Part shown: positions 10,260 through 18,582 of the stretch, in pieces
How positions within the stretch are numbered: position 1 is the stretch's first letter
Layout of the letters: every line of letters begins with the position of its first letter
Assembly: GCA_002840015.1 (NCBI GenBank)
Contig: PGZE01000015.1
Span: forward strand, 1-34,216
DNA from: Gammaproteobacteria bacterium HGW-Gammaproteobacteria-2
GTDB taxonomy: Bacteria > Pseudomonadota > Gammaproteobacteria > Xanthomonadales > Xanthomonadaceae
Reading direction: 5' to 3'
DNA length: 34,216 nt
Program-made: the position numbers and the translations under genes
The notes under the pieces: generated by a model
Seen by the model: only the letters and a program-made list of their open reading frames with translations
Told to the model about the DNA's origin: nothing
Databases searched by the model: none

Positions 10260-10291
10260 ACAAAGGCCCGCGTTGCGGGCCTTTGTGTTTT
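10260..10291 (+). terminator. Rho-independent terminator after tRNA-Glu
   Basis: A perfect 12-base-pair stem, ACAAAGGCCCGC with GCGGGCCTTTGT, closes on a GTT loop and is followed by GTTTT. It ends the tRNA transcript before the ferredoxin promoter. Confidence 0.88.
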
Positions 10292-10299
10292 AGACCTTT

Positions 10300-10328
10300 T
10301 TGTGGCGAGCTGCGGCAACCGCTACAAT
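10300..10328 (+). promoter_or_regulatory. Predicted promoter of the ferredoxin gene
   Basis: TTGTGG at 10300-10305, a 17-base spacer, and TACAAT at 10323-10328. The predicted start, near 10335, leaves a leader of about 47 bases before the ferredoxin ATG. Confidence 0.6.
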
Positions 10329-10381
10329 TGCCACCAACATCGCAAATGCGCTGCCAGCCAGCCTCAACGGAACCAAACGCC

Positions 10382-10705
10382 ATGCCCTTCGTCGTCGTCG
10401 AGAACTGCATTCGCTGCAAATACACCGATTGCGTGGAAGTGTGTCCGGTCGATTGTTTCCACGAAGGACCAAATTTTCTGGTCATCGATCCGGTGGAATG
10501 CATCGACTGCACCCTGTGCGAGCCCGAGTGCCCGGCCAAGGCGATCTATCCGGAAGACGACGTACCAGCCGGCCAGGAGCACTTCACCGCGCTCAATGCC
10601 GAGCTGTCGGCAGTGTGGCCGGTGATCACCACGCGCAAGGAGCCACCACCGGATGCCAGCGACTGGGACGGCAAGCCTGACAAACTGCCGCTGCTTGAGC
10701 GCTGA
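10382..10705 (+). CDS. fdxA: 7Fe (3Fe-4S plus 4Fe-4S) ferredoxin, FdI/FdxA type
   Basis: 107 residues from ATG 10382; the longer upstream frame overlaps the promoter. The cysteine layout C9, C12, C17, C21, C25, C40, C43, C46, C50 is that of Azotobacter FdI shifted by one. By that model C9, C17 and C50 hold the 3Fe-4S cluster, and C21, C40, C43 and C46 hold the 4Fe-4S cluster. The text [18 protein letters not shown] and the C-terminal tail with [10 protein letters not shown] and [12 protein letters not shown] also match that family. It is a soluble low-potential electron carrier; its partner is unknown. It is monocistronic: tRNA-Glu lies upstream and a repeat element downstream. The A-T-rich tail at about 10757-10767 (GGTTTTTTT) may help terminate. 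Confidence 0.94.
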   Translation: MPFVVVENCIRCKYTDCVEVCPVDCFHEGPNFLVIDPVECIDCTLCEPECPAKAIYPEDDVPAGQEHFTALNAELSAVWPVITTRKEPPPDASDWDGKPDKLPLLER

Positions 10706-11029
10706 ACGGTTTTTGGCTCGTCCGCAGTCGTGTGGGTTGATGTTGCTCATTCCCGGACGGTTTTTTTGCAACCCATGCACGGGTGCTCTCGCCAAGAGCG
10801 CCAAGGGAAGCAAAAAAGATGAACACCGATGAAATCAGCAGCCCAGTGGTTGCGGGGTTGCGATATCAATAAAGAAGTGGCTGATGGATTACTTGGCGCT
10901 CTTGGCGAGAGTTTCGCTTTTCTGAACTCACACGCGCTGATTGGCCAATGCTGACTGAGCAGTTGCTGGTCACGCAGCAGATTGCACTTGCAGCCTGCCG
11001 GGCTTTGCTGGTCGGGCGATTGTCGCCAG
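10706..11029. other. 324-base intergenic region between fdxA and regA
   Basis: It holds the GxxExxY-derived inverted-repeat element at about 10752-10920 (annotated separately). The rest, up to the regA stop at 11030, shows no gene. It faces the 3' ends of both fdxA and regA, so no promoter is expected. Confidence 0.7.
10752..10920 (+). mobile_element. Miniature GxxExxY-derived element with terminal inverted repeats (copy 1)
   Basis: CTCTCGCCAAGAGCGCCAAG at 10786-10805 and its exact reverse complement at 10892-10911 form a perfect 20-bp inverted repeat around 86 bases. Inside, after GGGAAG and an A-rich leader, an ATG at 10819 opens MNTDEISSPVVAG, which resembles the N-terminus of GxxExxY (PDDEXK_3-like) proteins, but stops after 17 codons at 10872. 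A second frame over the right part reads DINKEVADGLLGALGESFAF, resembling the C-terminus and read-through of the same family. The middle, including any nuclease core, is missing. The left flank CCCGG, GTTTTTTTG, GTGCTCTCGCCAAG also occurs in copy 2. The family link is from memory of these proteins and is inference; the inverted repeat is direct observation. Confidence 0.6.
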
Positions 11030-11575
11030 CTATTCGCGCTCGCGCTCCGGGCGCTTGTGCAGGCGCCGTTGCAGGGTACGCCGGTCGATGCCCAGCAAGC
11101 GTGCCGCTGCCGAGACGTTACCATCCGCTTCTGTCAATATGCGCTGGATATGTTCCCACGACAGGCGTCGCAACGACGGTGGTGAATCCACAGGTTCTGG
11201 CGGCGGGCTGTCTGTATCCGGGTCTTCGAATGCGGCCAGCAATGCGTCAATTGTGAACGGCTTGGGCAGATAGCCCCAGGCACCACGGCGCACCGCATCC
11301 ACCGCCGTGGCAATGCTGGCATACCCGGTAGCCAACACGATACGGGTATCCGGGCAGGTATCAAGCAACCCCCGAATCAGGCTCAAGCCATTGTCCGGGC
11401 CCAACTTGAGATCCAGCACGATCGCATCGGGCATAACGCTTCCAGCGGCTGCCAATCCGGCTTCACCATCACCCGCACCAGCCACCTGAAAACCACGCCG
11501 GGTCAAGGCGCGAGTCAATGTGCTGCGAAACGCCTCGTCATCGTCAATGACCAGGATGCGTTGCAAATCCGTCAT
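11030..11575 (-). CDS. regA: RegA/PrrA/ActR-family redox response regulator
   Basis: 181 residues. The receiver domain (about 1-120) has the acidic pair D11-D12, phosphoacceptor D55 in AIVLDLKLGPDNGL, and K105 in YLPKPF. The C-terminal Fis-type helix-turn-helix (about 145-176) reads GNVSAAARLLGIDRRTLQRR, the strongly conserved RegA DNA-binding text. RegA proteins control respiration, terminal oxidases and carbon or nitrogen fixation in response to redox state. The ATG overlaps the stop of the sensor kinase by four bases. A proline-rich linker (TDSPPPEPVDSPP) joins the domains, as in the family. Confidence 0.93.
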   Translation of the reverse strand: MTDLQRILVIDDDEAFRSTLTRALTRRGFQVAGAGDGEAGLAAAGSVMPDAIVLDLKLGPDNGLSLIRGLLDTCPDTRIVLATGYASIATAVDAVRRGAWGYLPKPFTIDALLAAFEDPDTDSPPPEPVDSPPSLRRLSWEHIQRILTEADGNVSAAARLLGIDRRTLQRRLHKRPERERE

Positions 11576-12807
11576 TGTTCTCGCTCCATCGGTAAAACCA
11601 CCTCAGTCACACAGCCACCGCCTTCGCGTGCAAACAGGCGCACATGGCCACCGCAGCGCTCGATGCTGGCATTGGAAATCAACAACCCGATACCAAGGCC
11701 CGTACCACGCGCGAGACCACTGACCGCATCGGAATCCGGGCGCAAGCCCGGACCGCGGTCGAGGATATGCAGCACATAACGCCCATCGGTCAGCTTGCTG
11801 TCAAGCGTGATCACCTGTTCGCTGCCGACAACCGCATTGGCGTCGGCGGCATTGTTGAGCAGATTGATCAACGCCTGTGGCAACGCCTGATCCACCGAAA
11901 CAAGCACACCAGGCAATGGACTCCCCCTTTCAACGCTCACGCCCGGACGCAACAACTGCCATTGAGCCAGACAATCATCAAGGAACGCATCCACCGGCTG
12001 CACAATCGCCTCACCCAGTGCGCCACGCCGAGCCAGGGTGGCGAGCGCACCGACATGGCTGCGACAGCGTAACAATTGCTCGCGCATCAACCGATAGTCT
12101 TCGGACGAAGGTGGGATGCCGGAATCTGCACACTCATCCACCAGCATGCCCAACGTGGTCAACGGCGTATTGAGCTCGTGCGCGGTGCCGGCCGCCAACG
12201 CGCCAACCGCAATCAGCGATTCATCACGCAATTGGCGCTCACGTGCTTGCGCCAGACGCTTGCGCTGGTCTTCAACGATGGCGCGAAACCGGCGCAAAAC
12301 CACCAAAAGAATCACTGCACTGATCAAAAATTGCACCCACATGCCGGTGACATGCGTAGCAAAACCGCTGCCGCCGAGGTGCATTTTGTGCTGATGTCCA
12401 TACAACAGCCACGTATACAACCCCACCGCGAGCATTGCCACAATCATGGCGTAGCGCCTGTGCATGGTTGCTGCCGCTACCGAGACCGGCACCAGATACA
12501 ACGACACGAACGGATTACCCGGGCCACCGGAAAATTGCAGGACAACGGTCAATGCCATCACGTCGATTATCATCTGAAGCAACACCAGCAGTTCGCCATC
12601 AGCTGCACGCCGACGCAACCACAGATGCGCCACCACGTTGCCCACCAGCAATGCTGCCAGCACACTGAGCAAAGGGATTCGCGCTTGCCCCAGATTCATG
12701 ATGGCGTTGGCAACCAGCAGCGCAAGCAGCGAGCCGGCAATGGCGATGTAACGCAATTTGATCAGGATCAGAGGCAAAGCGCCGGACTCCAGACGACGGC
12801 AAAACAA
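11572..12807 (-). CDS. regB: RegB/PrrB-family redox sensor histidine kinase
   Basis: 411 residues from a TTG at 12807 (no better start seen). The N-terminal half has about six membrane helices and contains GGPGNPF (residues 94-100), the quinone-sensing heptad of RegB. The phospho-His is H210 in GTAHELNTPL, the N box is near LINLLNNAADA (313-323), and the G box is near GTGLGIGL. C248 in LLRCRSHVGAL lies 38 residues after the His, as the redox-active cysteine of Rhodobacter RegB does (40 residues), so redox sensing by both quinone and thiol is plausible. It sits in the inner membrane and phosphorylates the RegA encoded by the overlapping next gene. No SenC gene is nearby. Confidence 0.92.
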   Translation of the reverse strand: MFCRRLESGALPLILIKLRYIAIAGSLLALLVANAIMNLGQARIPLLSVLAALLVGNVVAHLWLRRRAADGELLVLLQMIIDVMALTVVLQFSGGPGNPFVSLYLVPVSVAAATMHRRYAMIVAMLAVGLYTWLLYGHQHKMHLGGSGFATHVTGMWVQFLISAVILLVVLRRFRAIVEDQRKRLAQARERQLRDESLIAVGALAAGTAHELNTPLTTLGMLVDECADSGIPPSSEDYRLMREQLLRCRSHVGALATLARRGALGEAIVQPVDAFLDDCLAQWQLLRPGVSVERGSPLPGVLVSVDQALPQALINLLNNAADANAVVGSEQVITLDSKLTDGRYVLHILDRGPGLRPDSDAVSGLARGTGLGIGLLISNASIERCGGHVRLFAREGGGCVTEVVLPMEREQ

Positions 12808-12886
12808 TCGTCAAGATTATCGTGTTTATCCATCGGGCACGACGCGGCGCAATGCCGCAACCGAAGTCACACAGCGGCTGAAACGT

Positions 12887-13231
12887 TCAGCCCGGTGGCC
12901 AGCTCAGCGCACGCCCGGCGAGCAGGTGCAGGTGGATGTGAAACACGGTTTGCCCGGCATCGGCATTGGTATTGATTACCGTGCGATAACCCGCCTCGGC
13001 AAAGCCCTGCTCACGTGCGTAGTGCGCTGCCGCCAGCAGCAACTGACCCGCCAGTTCGGCCTGGTCATGACGCAAATCGTTGAGTGTCGGCACCGGCTCG
13101 CGCGGCACGAAAAGCACATGCACCGGCGCCTGTGGGTTGAGGTCGCGGAAGCCAACCACATGCGCGTTCTCGAATACGATATCGGCGGGAATCTCGCGGC
13201 GAATGATTTTGCTGAACAGGGTGTCTGACAT
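12887..13231 (-). CDS. hinT: HIT-family purine nucleoside phosphoramidase (HinT-like)
   Basis: 114 residues. The histidine triad is HIHLHLLAG with H98, H100 and H102. The N-terminal LFSKIIRREIPADIVFEN, then HVLFVPREPVPTLNDL and YRTVINTNADAGQTVFHIH, are standard HinT text. Members hydrolyse AMP-linked amines and aminoacyl-adenylates in the cytoplasm as dimers. It stands between the regB start (79 bases away) and a REP pair, on the same strand as recR. It is probably its own transcription unit. Confidence 0.94.
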   Translation of the reverse strand: MSDTLFSKIIRREIPADIVFENAHVVGFRDLNPQAPVHVLFVPREPVPTLNDLRHDQAELAGQLLLAAAHYAREQGFAEAGYRTVINTNADAGQTVFHIHLHLLAGRALSWPPG

Positions 13232-13350
13232 GGGGACCTCTTGGCTTGCTACATCACCGGCACTAATGATTCAAATATAACGTGTTTAGCGCCGCGACGT
13301 GGCTCTGCTGGGCCAACTGCATTGGCCATTGGTGTGATTGTTGTGTGCCG

Positions 13351-13415
13351 TTGTGGGAGCCGGCCTGCCGGCGAAAAGCCTTGCGAAAGCTTCGCGCGCA
13401 AGGCGCGCTCCCACA
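13351..13415. repeat. REP-type palindromic pair (copy 2)
   Basis: The forward unit at 13351-13375 begins TTGTGGGAGCCGGCCTGCCG, and an opposite-strand unit lies at 13391-13415 (TGTGGGAGCGCGCCTTGCGC read from 13415). The forward unit is identical to the reverse complement of 4260-4284. The two units face each other across 15 bases, as in BIME pairs. They lie between hinT and recR, where they may cap the recR message. Confidence 0.8.
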
Positions 13416-13456
13416 GACAATGCAACCGCATTGCTGGAGCACCTCGTGGGCGACCG

Positions 13457-14101
13457 TCAAGTTGTCGTGTTGTGTCTTCTGTCGCCCACCGGCTGGCCTG
13501 CCGCAAGCACTTCCTGACGCGAGCCAAACGCATGTGCCAGCGTACCGCGATCGGTGTACTCCAGCTCGCCGCCAAGCGGCAATCCGTGCGCCAGGCGGCT
13601 CGGCTTGACGTTGTGTTGGCGCGCCAATTGCGCCAGATAATGCGCGGTCGCCTCGCCCTCGACAGTGGGATTGGTGGCGATGATCAGCTCATTGACCTCG
13701 CCGCTGGCCAGGCGCTCGGCGAGCAGATCCAGGCCCAATTCACGCGGGCCAAGGCCATCGAGTGGAGACAACCTGCCGTGCAACACGAAATACAGGCCGC
13801 GGTAGCCGGTAGCCTGCTCTACGGCCAGACGGTCTGCCGGCGACTCCAGCACGCACAGCAAATGCGCATCACGGCTGGCACTGGCACAGACCGCGCACAG
13901 CTGCGCTTCACAAAAATCGCGGCAGCGCTGGCAATGGCCGATGCGCTCCATCGCCTCGCCCAACACCTGTGCCAACACGCGGCCGCCGTTGCGGTCGCGC
14001 TCAAGCAGGTGAAACGCCATGCGCTGCGCGCTCTTTTGCCCCACGCCGGGCAGGCAGCGCAGGCCCTGGATCAACTGCTCCAACAGCGTGTTGGTGCTCA
14101 T
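13457..14101 (-). CDS. recR: Recombination mediator protein RecR
   Basis: 214 residues from ATG 14101; a GTG three codons earlier is less likely. The helix-hairpin-helix text [20 protein letters not shown], a C4 zinc finger ([16 protein letters not shown]) and a Toprim domain ([20 protein letters not shown] and [20 protein letters not shown]) appear in order. RecR works with RecO (and RecF) to load RecA on gapped DNA. It follows ybaB in the dnaX-ybaB-recR cluster, whose order is conserved in gammaproteobacteria. The C-terminus ([16 protein letters not shown]) is somewhat longer than usual. Confidence 0.96.
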   Translation of the reverse strand: MSTNTLLEQLIQGLRCLPGVGQKSAQRMAFHLLERDRNGGRVLAQVLGEAMERIGHCQRCRDFCEAQLCAVCASASRDAHLLCVLESPADRLAVEQATGYRGLYFVLHGRLSPLDGLGPRELGLDLLAERLASGEVNELIIATNPTVEGEATAHYLAQLARQHNVKPSRLAHGLPLGGELEYTDRGTLAHAFGSRQEVLAAGQPVGDRRHNTTT

Positions 14102-14150
14102 GGCCGGCACGCACCTGACACGCCCTGCAAGGCGCTGACGCTTTCCATAT

Positions 14151-14480
14151 TCAGAACAGACCCGGGATCTTCATCCCCGGCGGCAACGACAAGCCGGCGG
14201 TGGCATCGCCCATGCGTTCCTGGCTCAGGGCATTGGCCTTGTTCACCGCATCATTGAACGCTGCGGCCAACAGATCTTCCAGCATTTCCGGATCATCGCC
14301 GATCACGCTGCGCTCGATGCGCACCGAACGCACTTCCATGCGCCCGCTCATGGTGACACTCACCATGCCGCCACCGGCCTGACCGGTGACTTCGAGTTTG
14401 GCCAGCTCTTCCTGAGCCTTTTTGAGATTGTCCTGCATGCGCTGTGCTTGCTGCATCAGGTTGGCGATCGGTCCACGCAT
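14151..14480 (-). CDS. ybaB: YbaB/EbfC nucleoid-associated protein
   Basis: 109 residues from ATG 14480; a TTG two codons upstream overlaps the dnaX stop but has a poorer context, and GAGAG lies about eight to ten bases before the ATG. Family text includes [20 protein letters not shown], the YbaB core [20 protein letters not shown] and the C-terminal [11 protein letters not shown]. YbaB dimers bind DNA and are almost always encoded between dnaX and recR, as here. Confidence 0.95.
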   Translation of the reverse strand: MRGPIANLMQQAQRMQDNLKKAQEELAKLEVTGQAGGGMVSVTMSGRMEVRSVRIERSVIGDDPEMLEDLLAAAFNDAVNKANALSQERMGDATAGLSLPPGMKIPGLF

Positions 14481-14482
14481 AA

Positions 14483-16150
14483 TCAACTCTCTTTGAGGGG
14501 GCGAATGGAATCGGGCAACACCCGCGCACCGTAGGCATTGACCAGATGCTGAATTGCCGGGTCGGCCATGAAGCCCGCTTCGGCATCGTTCTGGCGTTGC
14601 TCACGATCGCGCTCACGGCGCTGATGCAAGGTATCGGATGGCGCTGCGGCACTGACCTGAAAACGAATCTGCGGGCGCTGACCAAGCGCTGGCGCAAGCG
14701 CCGCGGACAGGCTTTCCTGCATCGCATCGCTGTGCAGGTAGTCCATGCCCTCGGGCAGTGCCAGCCGCAACAACGGCGCCTGATAATCGACAAACGCCGC
14801 ATGCGCAGCCAACTCGCGCACCGGCCCACGCAAGCCGGCCTGTTCGATTAGATCGAGCCATTGCTCGGCACTTGCCAGTATGGCCGTGTTGGCTACCGGC
14901 GTTGGCTTTACGATAGCCGCAACCGGCGCTGGCTCGCGCACTTGTGCGCCTGCAGTGGGCGTTGACGGCATTGCCGGTGCTGAGCGGCTTGCCGGTGGCG
15001 CGGCGCGGCGCACCGGTTGCTCGGCAGCAGCGGTCAGCGCGGGCGCGCGTTGTTTACCCGATTCGGGCGCGTCATCCGGGCGAAATGCCAGCATCCTGAG
15101 CAGGCACATCTCGAATCCAACCAGCGGACTCGGTGCCAGCGGCAACTCGCGGCGGCCGCTGATCGCAATCTGGTACCACAGTTGCACCAGATCGGGCGGC
15201 AACGATGCCGCCAAATCCTGCACCGGCACATCCAGCGTATCGACCATGCTGCCGGGTACCAACTGTGCCAACTGCACCCGATGCAGGGCCGCTGCCAGCG
15301 CATCGAGCACGGCGGCGTAATCCGGGGAATAGCTCGCCATGTCGGCAACCACCGCCATCAGCGCGGCACCGTCGGCGGCATTGAGCGCACGCAACAAGCC
15401 TGCAACCTGGTTGCGATCCACCGTGCCCAGCATGGCAGCAATACCGGCCCGGTCGAGGATGGTGCTGGTGTAGGCAATCGCCTGGTCGAGCAACGACAAG
15501 CCATCACGCAGGCTGCCATCGGCGGCACGCGCCAGCAGCTCGATACCGGCATCCTCATAGCTGAGCTGCTCGGCGTGCAGGATATGCCGCATCTGGCCAG
15601 CGATCTGTTCCTCGCTGAGCCGTTTGAGGTTGAATTGAAGACAGCGCGAGAGCACCGTCACCGGCAGTTTTTGCGGGTCGGTGGTGGCGAGCAGAAACTT
15701 GACGTGTGCCGGCGGTTCTTCCAGGGTCTTGAGCAGCGCATTGAACGCCGCCTTGGACAACATGTGTACCTCATCGATCAGGTACACCTTTACCCGACCT
15801 CGGCTGGGCATGTACTGCGCATTGTCGATCAGTTGGCGCACGTCATCAACGCCGGTATTGCTGGCAGCATCGATTTCCAGCAGATCCATGAAGCGGCCGG
15901 CATCGATATCCACGCATGCGCCGCATTCGCCACACGGCTCAGCGCCAGCGCCGCGCTCGCAGTTCAGGCTTTTGGCAAAAATGCGGGCGATGGTAGTTTT
16001 GCCGACGCCACGGGTACCGGTGAACAAAAACGCGTGGTGAACACGGTTCGCTTCCAATGCGTTGGTAAGCGCCCGCACCACATGCTCCTGCCCGACCAGT
16101 TCAGCGAATCGCCGTGGCCGCCATTTGCGGGCAAGTACCAGATAGGACAT
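14483..16150 (-). CDS. dnaX: DNA polymerase III subunit tau (gamma/tau)
   Basis: 555 residues from ATG 16150, where [20 protein letters not shown] begins as in all DnaX; the frame's extra 46 upstream codons are repeat-element read-through. AAA+ features are Walker A GTRGVGKT (45-52), zinc cysteines C64, C73, C76 and C79, Walker [10 protein letters not shown] (123-131) and sensor SRC (168-170). After a proline/alanine-rich linker (about 375-450) comes a C-terminal domain ([20 protein letters not shown]). It is the clamp-loader motor and ties polymerase to helicase. I see no A-rich slippery run like that used for gamma in E. coli, so only one product is predicted. Confidence 0.95.
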   Translation of the reverse strand: MSYLVLARKWRPRRFAELVGQEHVVRALTNALEANRVHHAFLFTGTRGVGKTTIARIFAKSLNCERGAGAEPCGECGACVDIDAGRFMDLLEIDAASNTGVDDVRQLIDNAQYMPSRGRVKVYLIDEVHMLSKAAFNALLKTLEEPPAHVKFLLATTDPQKLPVTVLSRCLQFNLKRLSEEQIAGQMRHILHAEQLSYEDAGIELLARAADGSLRDGLSLLDQAIAYTSTILDRAGIAAMLGTVDRNQVAGLLRALNAADGAALMAVVADMASYSPDYAAVLDALAAALHRVQLAQLVPGSMVDTLDVPVQDLAASLPPDLVQLWYQIAISGRRELPLAPSPLVGFEMCLLRMLAFRPDDAPESGKQRAPALTAAAEQPVRRAAPPASRSAPAMPSTPTAGAQVREPAPVAAIVKPTPVANTAILASAEQWLDLIEQAGLRGPVRELAAHAAFVDYQAPLLRLALPEGMDYLHSDAMQESLSAALAPALGQRPQIRFQVSAAAPSDTLHQRRERDREQRQNDAEAGFMADPAIQHLVNAYGARVLPDSIRPLKES

Positions 16151-16200
16151 CGCGTAACCCTTTTGGCTCGTTGGTAAGTGTGGCTGCAATGAAGGCATGA

Positions 16201-16384
16201 TCTCTCTCCAAGGCGCCAAGAATGCCAAGGAATCAATCAGCCTGTTCGTGAAGGCGATTGACGGCAATTGATATTGCAACGTCGACAACCAGCCTGCCGG
16301 TTTCGTCTTCGGTCATCTATTTCTTCCCTTGGCGCGTTTGGCGCCTTGGCGAGAGCACTTGTGCGCCAAAAAAACGCCCGGGAT
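16201..16384 (-). mobile_element. Miniature GxxExxY-derived element with inverted repeats (copy 2)
   Basis: Imperfect inverted repeats lie at 16202-16232 and 16324-16355. Read on the minus strand, the upstream arm runs CTCTCGCCAAGGCGCCAA, then GCGCCAAGGGAAG, an A-rich leader and an ATG at 16316. The encoded start MTEDETGRLVVDVAI is strongly like GxxExxY proteins; after 27 codons, ending VNRLHEQAD, it stops at 16233. The far arm CTTGGCATTCTTGGCGCCTT gives read-through resembling LGILGAL. The outer flank (poly-T with CCCGG, to about 16384) matches that of copy 1. The element has the ends of a gene cassette without its body. Its right end overlaps the dnaX leader, so it may supply or disturb dnaX expression. 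Confidence 0.6.
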
Positions 16385-16507
16385 TGGCCTCCACCATCAG
16401 CAATAATTCATTGCTATCACGCACGTAGCGATCACGGCAGGCAAATATTCAACTTCTGCTGAGTGGCCATCGTTCGTTTAGTGAATCACCGCAGCACCGA
16501 AGCAAGC

Positions 16508-16531
16508 CCGGAGCGCCAATGCGCCCCGGGT
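16508..16531 (-). terminator. Hairpin downstream of gap (possible terminator)
   Basis: CCCGGAGCGC and GCGCCCCGGG pair with one mismatch around a CAAT loop, 11 bases past the gap stop on the minus strand. No T-tract follows, so it may be a 3' stabilising hairpin rather than a full terminator. Confidence 0.45.
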
Positions 16532-16542
16532 TGGCCATGCGC

Positions 16543-17556
16543 TTACTTGGCTGCCATCAGCGCCACGGTCATATCCAGCATGCGATTGGAGAAGCCCCAC
16601 TCGTTGTCATACCAGCTCAGCACCTTGACCAGCGTGCCGTCCATCACCCGGGTCTGGGTGGCATCGTAGGTCGAGCTGCGTGGATCGTGGTTGAAGTCGA
16701 TCGACACCAACGGCTGCGTATTGATGCCGAGGATGCCCTTGAGCCGGCCTTCAGCGGCTTCGCGTACGACGCTGTCGATCTCCGCGACGCTGGTGGCGCG
16801 CGCGGCGACAAAGGTAAGGTCAACCACCGACACGTTAATGGTGGGCACCCGCATCGCAAAGCCGTCGAGCTTGCCATTCAATTCCGGCAGCACCAGGCCC
16901 ACCGCTGCGGCGGCGCCGGTCTTGGTCGGAATCTGGCTCATGGTGGCCGAACGCGCACGGCGCAGATCGCTGTGGTACACATCGGTCAACACCTGATCGT
17001 TGGTGTAGGCGTGGATGGTGGTCATCAGGCCATGTACGATGCCGATCTTCTGGTGCAGCACCTGTGCCAACGGCGCCAGACAGTTGGTGGTACACGAGGC
17101 GTTGGAAATGACGGTATGGCTGGCCTTGAGCTGATCGTGGTTGACGCCGTAGACAAACGTGCCGTCAACATCCGCGCCACCCGGCGCCGAAATGATCACC
17201 TTTTTAGCGCCGGCAGCAATATGCGCGCCGGCCTTGGCCTTGGAGGCGAACAGACCGGTACATTCAAGCACCACGTCCACCCCCAGATCGCGCCACGGCA
17301 GCTTGGCTGGATCACGCTCGGCGAATACCTTCACGCGGTCGCCATTGACCAGCAAATCACCGCCATCCACCGTTACCGTGCCCGGAAACTTGCCGTGCGC
17401 GGTGTCGTACTGGGTGAGATGGGCATTGGTCTGCGCATCGCCCAGATCGTTGATGGCAACGATTTGTATTTCACCGTTGCGGCCGGCCTCGTACAACGCA
17501 CGCATGACATTGCGGCCGATGCGGCCGTACCCGTTGATCGCGACCTTGATGGCCAT
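16543..17556 (-). CDS. gap: Glyceraldehyde-3-phosphate dehydrogenase, type I
   Basis: 337 residues from ATG 17556, preceded by AAGGAG at about eight bases. The Rossmann start is [19 protein letters not shown], with VAINDLGD at the adenosine-ribose site. The catalytic cysteine is C155 in [12 protein letters not shown] with H182 in [10 protein letters not shown]. The C-terminal domain contains [15 protein letters not shown]. It oxidises glyceraldehyde-3-phosphate to 1,3-bisphosphoglycerate with NAD and phosphate in glycolysis. An Epd (erythrose-4-phosphate) role is less likely. It is monocistronic and divergent from the nuclease gene. Confidence 0.95.
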   Translation of the reverse strand: MAIKVAINGYGRIGRNVMRALYEAGRNGEIQIVAINDLGDAQTNAHLTQYDTAHGKFPGTVTVDGGDLLVNGDRVKVFAERDPAKLPWRDLGVDVVLECTGLFASKAKAGAHIAAGAKKVIISAPGGADVDGTFVYGVNHDQLKASHTVISNASCTTNCLAPLAQVLHQKIGIVHGLMTTIHAYTNDQVLTDVYHSDLRRARSATMSQIPTKTGAAAAVGLVLPELNGKLDGFAMRVPTINVSVVDLTFVAARATSVAEIDSVVREAAEGRLKGILGINTQPLVSIDFNHDPRSSTYDATQTRVMDGTLVKVLSWYDNEWGFSNRMLDMTVALMAAK

Positions 17557-17608
17557 GACTACTCCTTTGCTGTGGGGCCGCAGGCAGCGGCTGACGTGGG
17601 AATCGTCT

Positions 17609-17637
17609 ATCTTAACGCTCCTGCCACTTACCGGAAA
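17609..17637 (-). promoter_or_regulatory. Possible gap promoter
   Basis: On the minus strand TTTCCG (17637-17632), a 17-base spacer and TAAGAT (17614-17609) form a weak sigma70-type promoter, giving a leader of about 45 bases that carries the AAGGAG site. It lies in the 88-base divergent gap shared with the nuclease gene. Confidence 0.4.
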
Positions 17638-17644
17638 CGCCGCC

Positions 17645-18466
17645 GTGCCGTCATTGCGCCAAATCCTGTGCTCCGTGTTGTTTTGCAGCCTGTTTTTGGT
17701 GCCGTCGGCACACGCCTGGGGCCCGGATGGGCACCGCATTGTCGGCGCGGTGGCCGAGCCGTTGCTGTCGGCGCACGCCAAGGCCGAGGTCGATGCCCTA
17801 CTGGTGGACGAAGCCGAACCCAGCCTCGCCGGCGTATCGAACTGGGCCGATACCATCCGCAGCGAGGAGAACTGGCGCTTCACCGGGCCCTGGCACTACC
17901 TCAACCTGCCCGACCTTGGCTGCGACTACCAGCCCGCGCGCGACTGCGCCAACGGCAATTGCGTGATCGGTGCCATCAACGCGCAACTGCGGGTGTTGGC
18001 TGATCGCTCGCAGCCACGGCAAAAGCGTATCAATGCCTTGAAGTTCGTGGTGCATTTCGTTGGCGACGAGCACCAGCCGATGCACGCCGGGCTGCGCAAG
18101 GATCGCGGCGGCAACGATTTCCAGATCAACTATCTCGGCGAAGGCTGGAACCTGCACAGCGTCTGGGACAGCCTGATACTTCGGCAATCGTTGCAGCGCG
18201 ACGGCGGCTGGCAGGGCGTCAGCCAGCGCCTTGTCAGCAACCCAACGGTGCTGTTACGCAACGATCTGCCACCACGCAGCGGCGCCCGCGAATGGGCGAT
18301 GGAGTCGTGCAAGCTGATCGGCAGCGCATCACTCTACCCAAGCCGCCATAAAATCAGCACCAGCTATCTGAAGCAACACCGGCCTCTGGCAGAAAAGCGC
18401 CTGCACCAGGCCGGGGTGCGCCTGGCGGCAGTGCTCAACATCGCGCTGGCGAAGCCTTCACATTGA
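17645..18466 (+). CDS. Secreted S1/P1-type zinc nuclease
   Basis: 273 residues from a GTG at 17645. A signal peptide (about 1-24, ending PSAHA) would leave mature residue 1 as Trp in [10 protein letters not shown], essential because the N-terminal Trp of P1 nuclease binds zinc. All nine zinc ligands of the family can be matched: W25, H30, D69, H84, H137, D141, H147, H171 and D175. Segments [13 protein letters not shown] and [21 protein letters not shown] are typical. The family cuts single-stranded DNA and RNA and removes 3' phosphates. The predicted location is periplasmic or extracellular, perhaps for phosphate or nucleotide scavenging. The mature form has several cysteines that may form disulfides. 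Confidence 0.92.
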   Translation: MPSLRQILCSVLFCSLFLVPSAHAWGPDGHRIVGAVAEPLLSAHAKAEVDALLVDEAEPSLAGVSNWADTIRSEENWRFTGPWHYLNLPDLGCDYQPARDCANGNCVIGAINAQLRVLADRSQPRQKRINALKFVVHFVGDEHQPMHAGLRKDRGGNDFQINYLGEGWNLHSVWDSLILRQSLQRDGGWQGVSQRLVSNPTVLLRNDLPPRSGAREWAMESCKLIGSASLYPSRHKISTSYLKQHRPLAEKRLHQAGVRLAAVLNIALAKPSH

Positions 18467-18582
18467 AGGTCGGCAACAAGCGTTATCGAGATTCATAATG
18501 AGCGGGTCACCGCCCGCCTGATCGCCAGATCATGCGGCGGCCCACGCGACCGGCTGCAACCGCGACCACCGGAGCCACACTG

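Larger units (their letters stand above)
16151..16542. other. 392-base intergenic region between dnaX and gap
   Basis: It lies upstream of dnaX and downstream of gap. It holds the second GxxExxY-derived element (about 16201-16384) and a hairpin after gap (16508-16531). The stretch 16385-16507 shows nothing I can name. I looked for a 4.5S RNA gene, which often precedes dnaX, and did not find its conserved core. Confidence 0.7.

Noticed and set aside
10819-10872. 17-codon frame as a real small protein gene
   Set aside because: It is the start of a GxxExxY-like frame cut short inside an inverted-repeat element; the remainder of the protein is missing, so it is treated as part of the remnant.
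16151-16288. Longer N-terminus for dnaX from 16288
   Set aside because: The extra 46 residues come from the repeat element; all DnaX proteins begin at or near [12 protein letters not shown].
16151-16542. 4.5S (SRP) RNA gene upstream of dnaX
   Set aside because: This is a common site for it, but the conserved GGTCAGG...GGAAGCAGCC core was not found on either strand.
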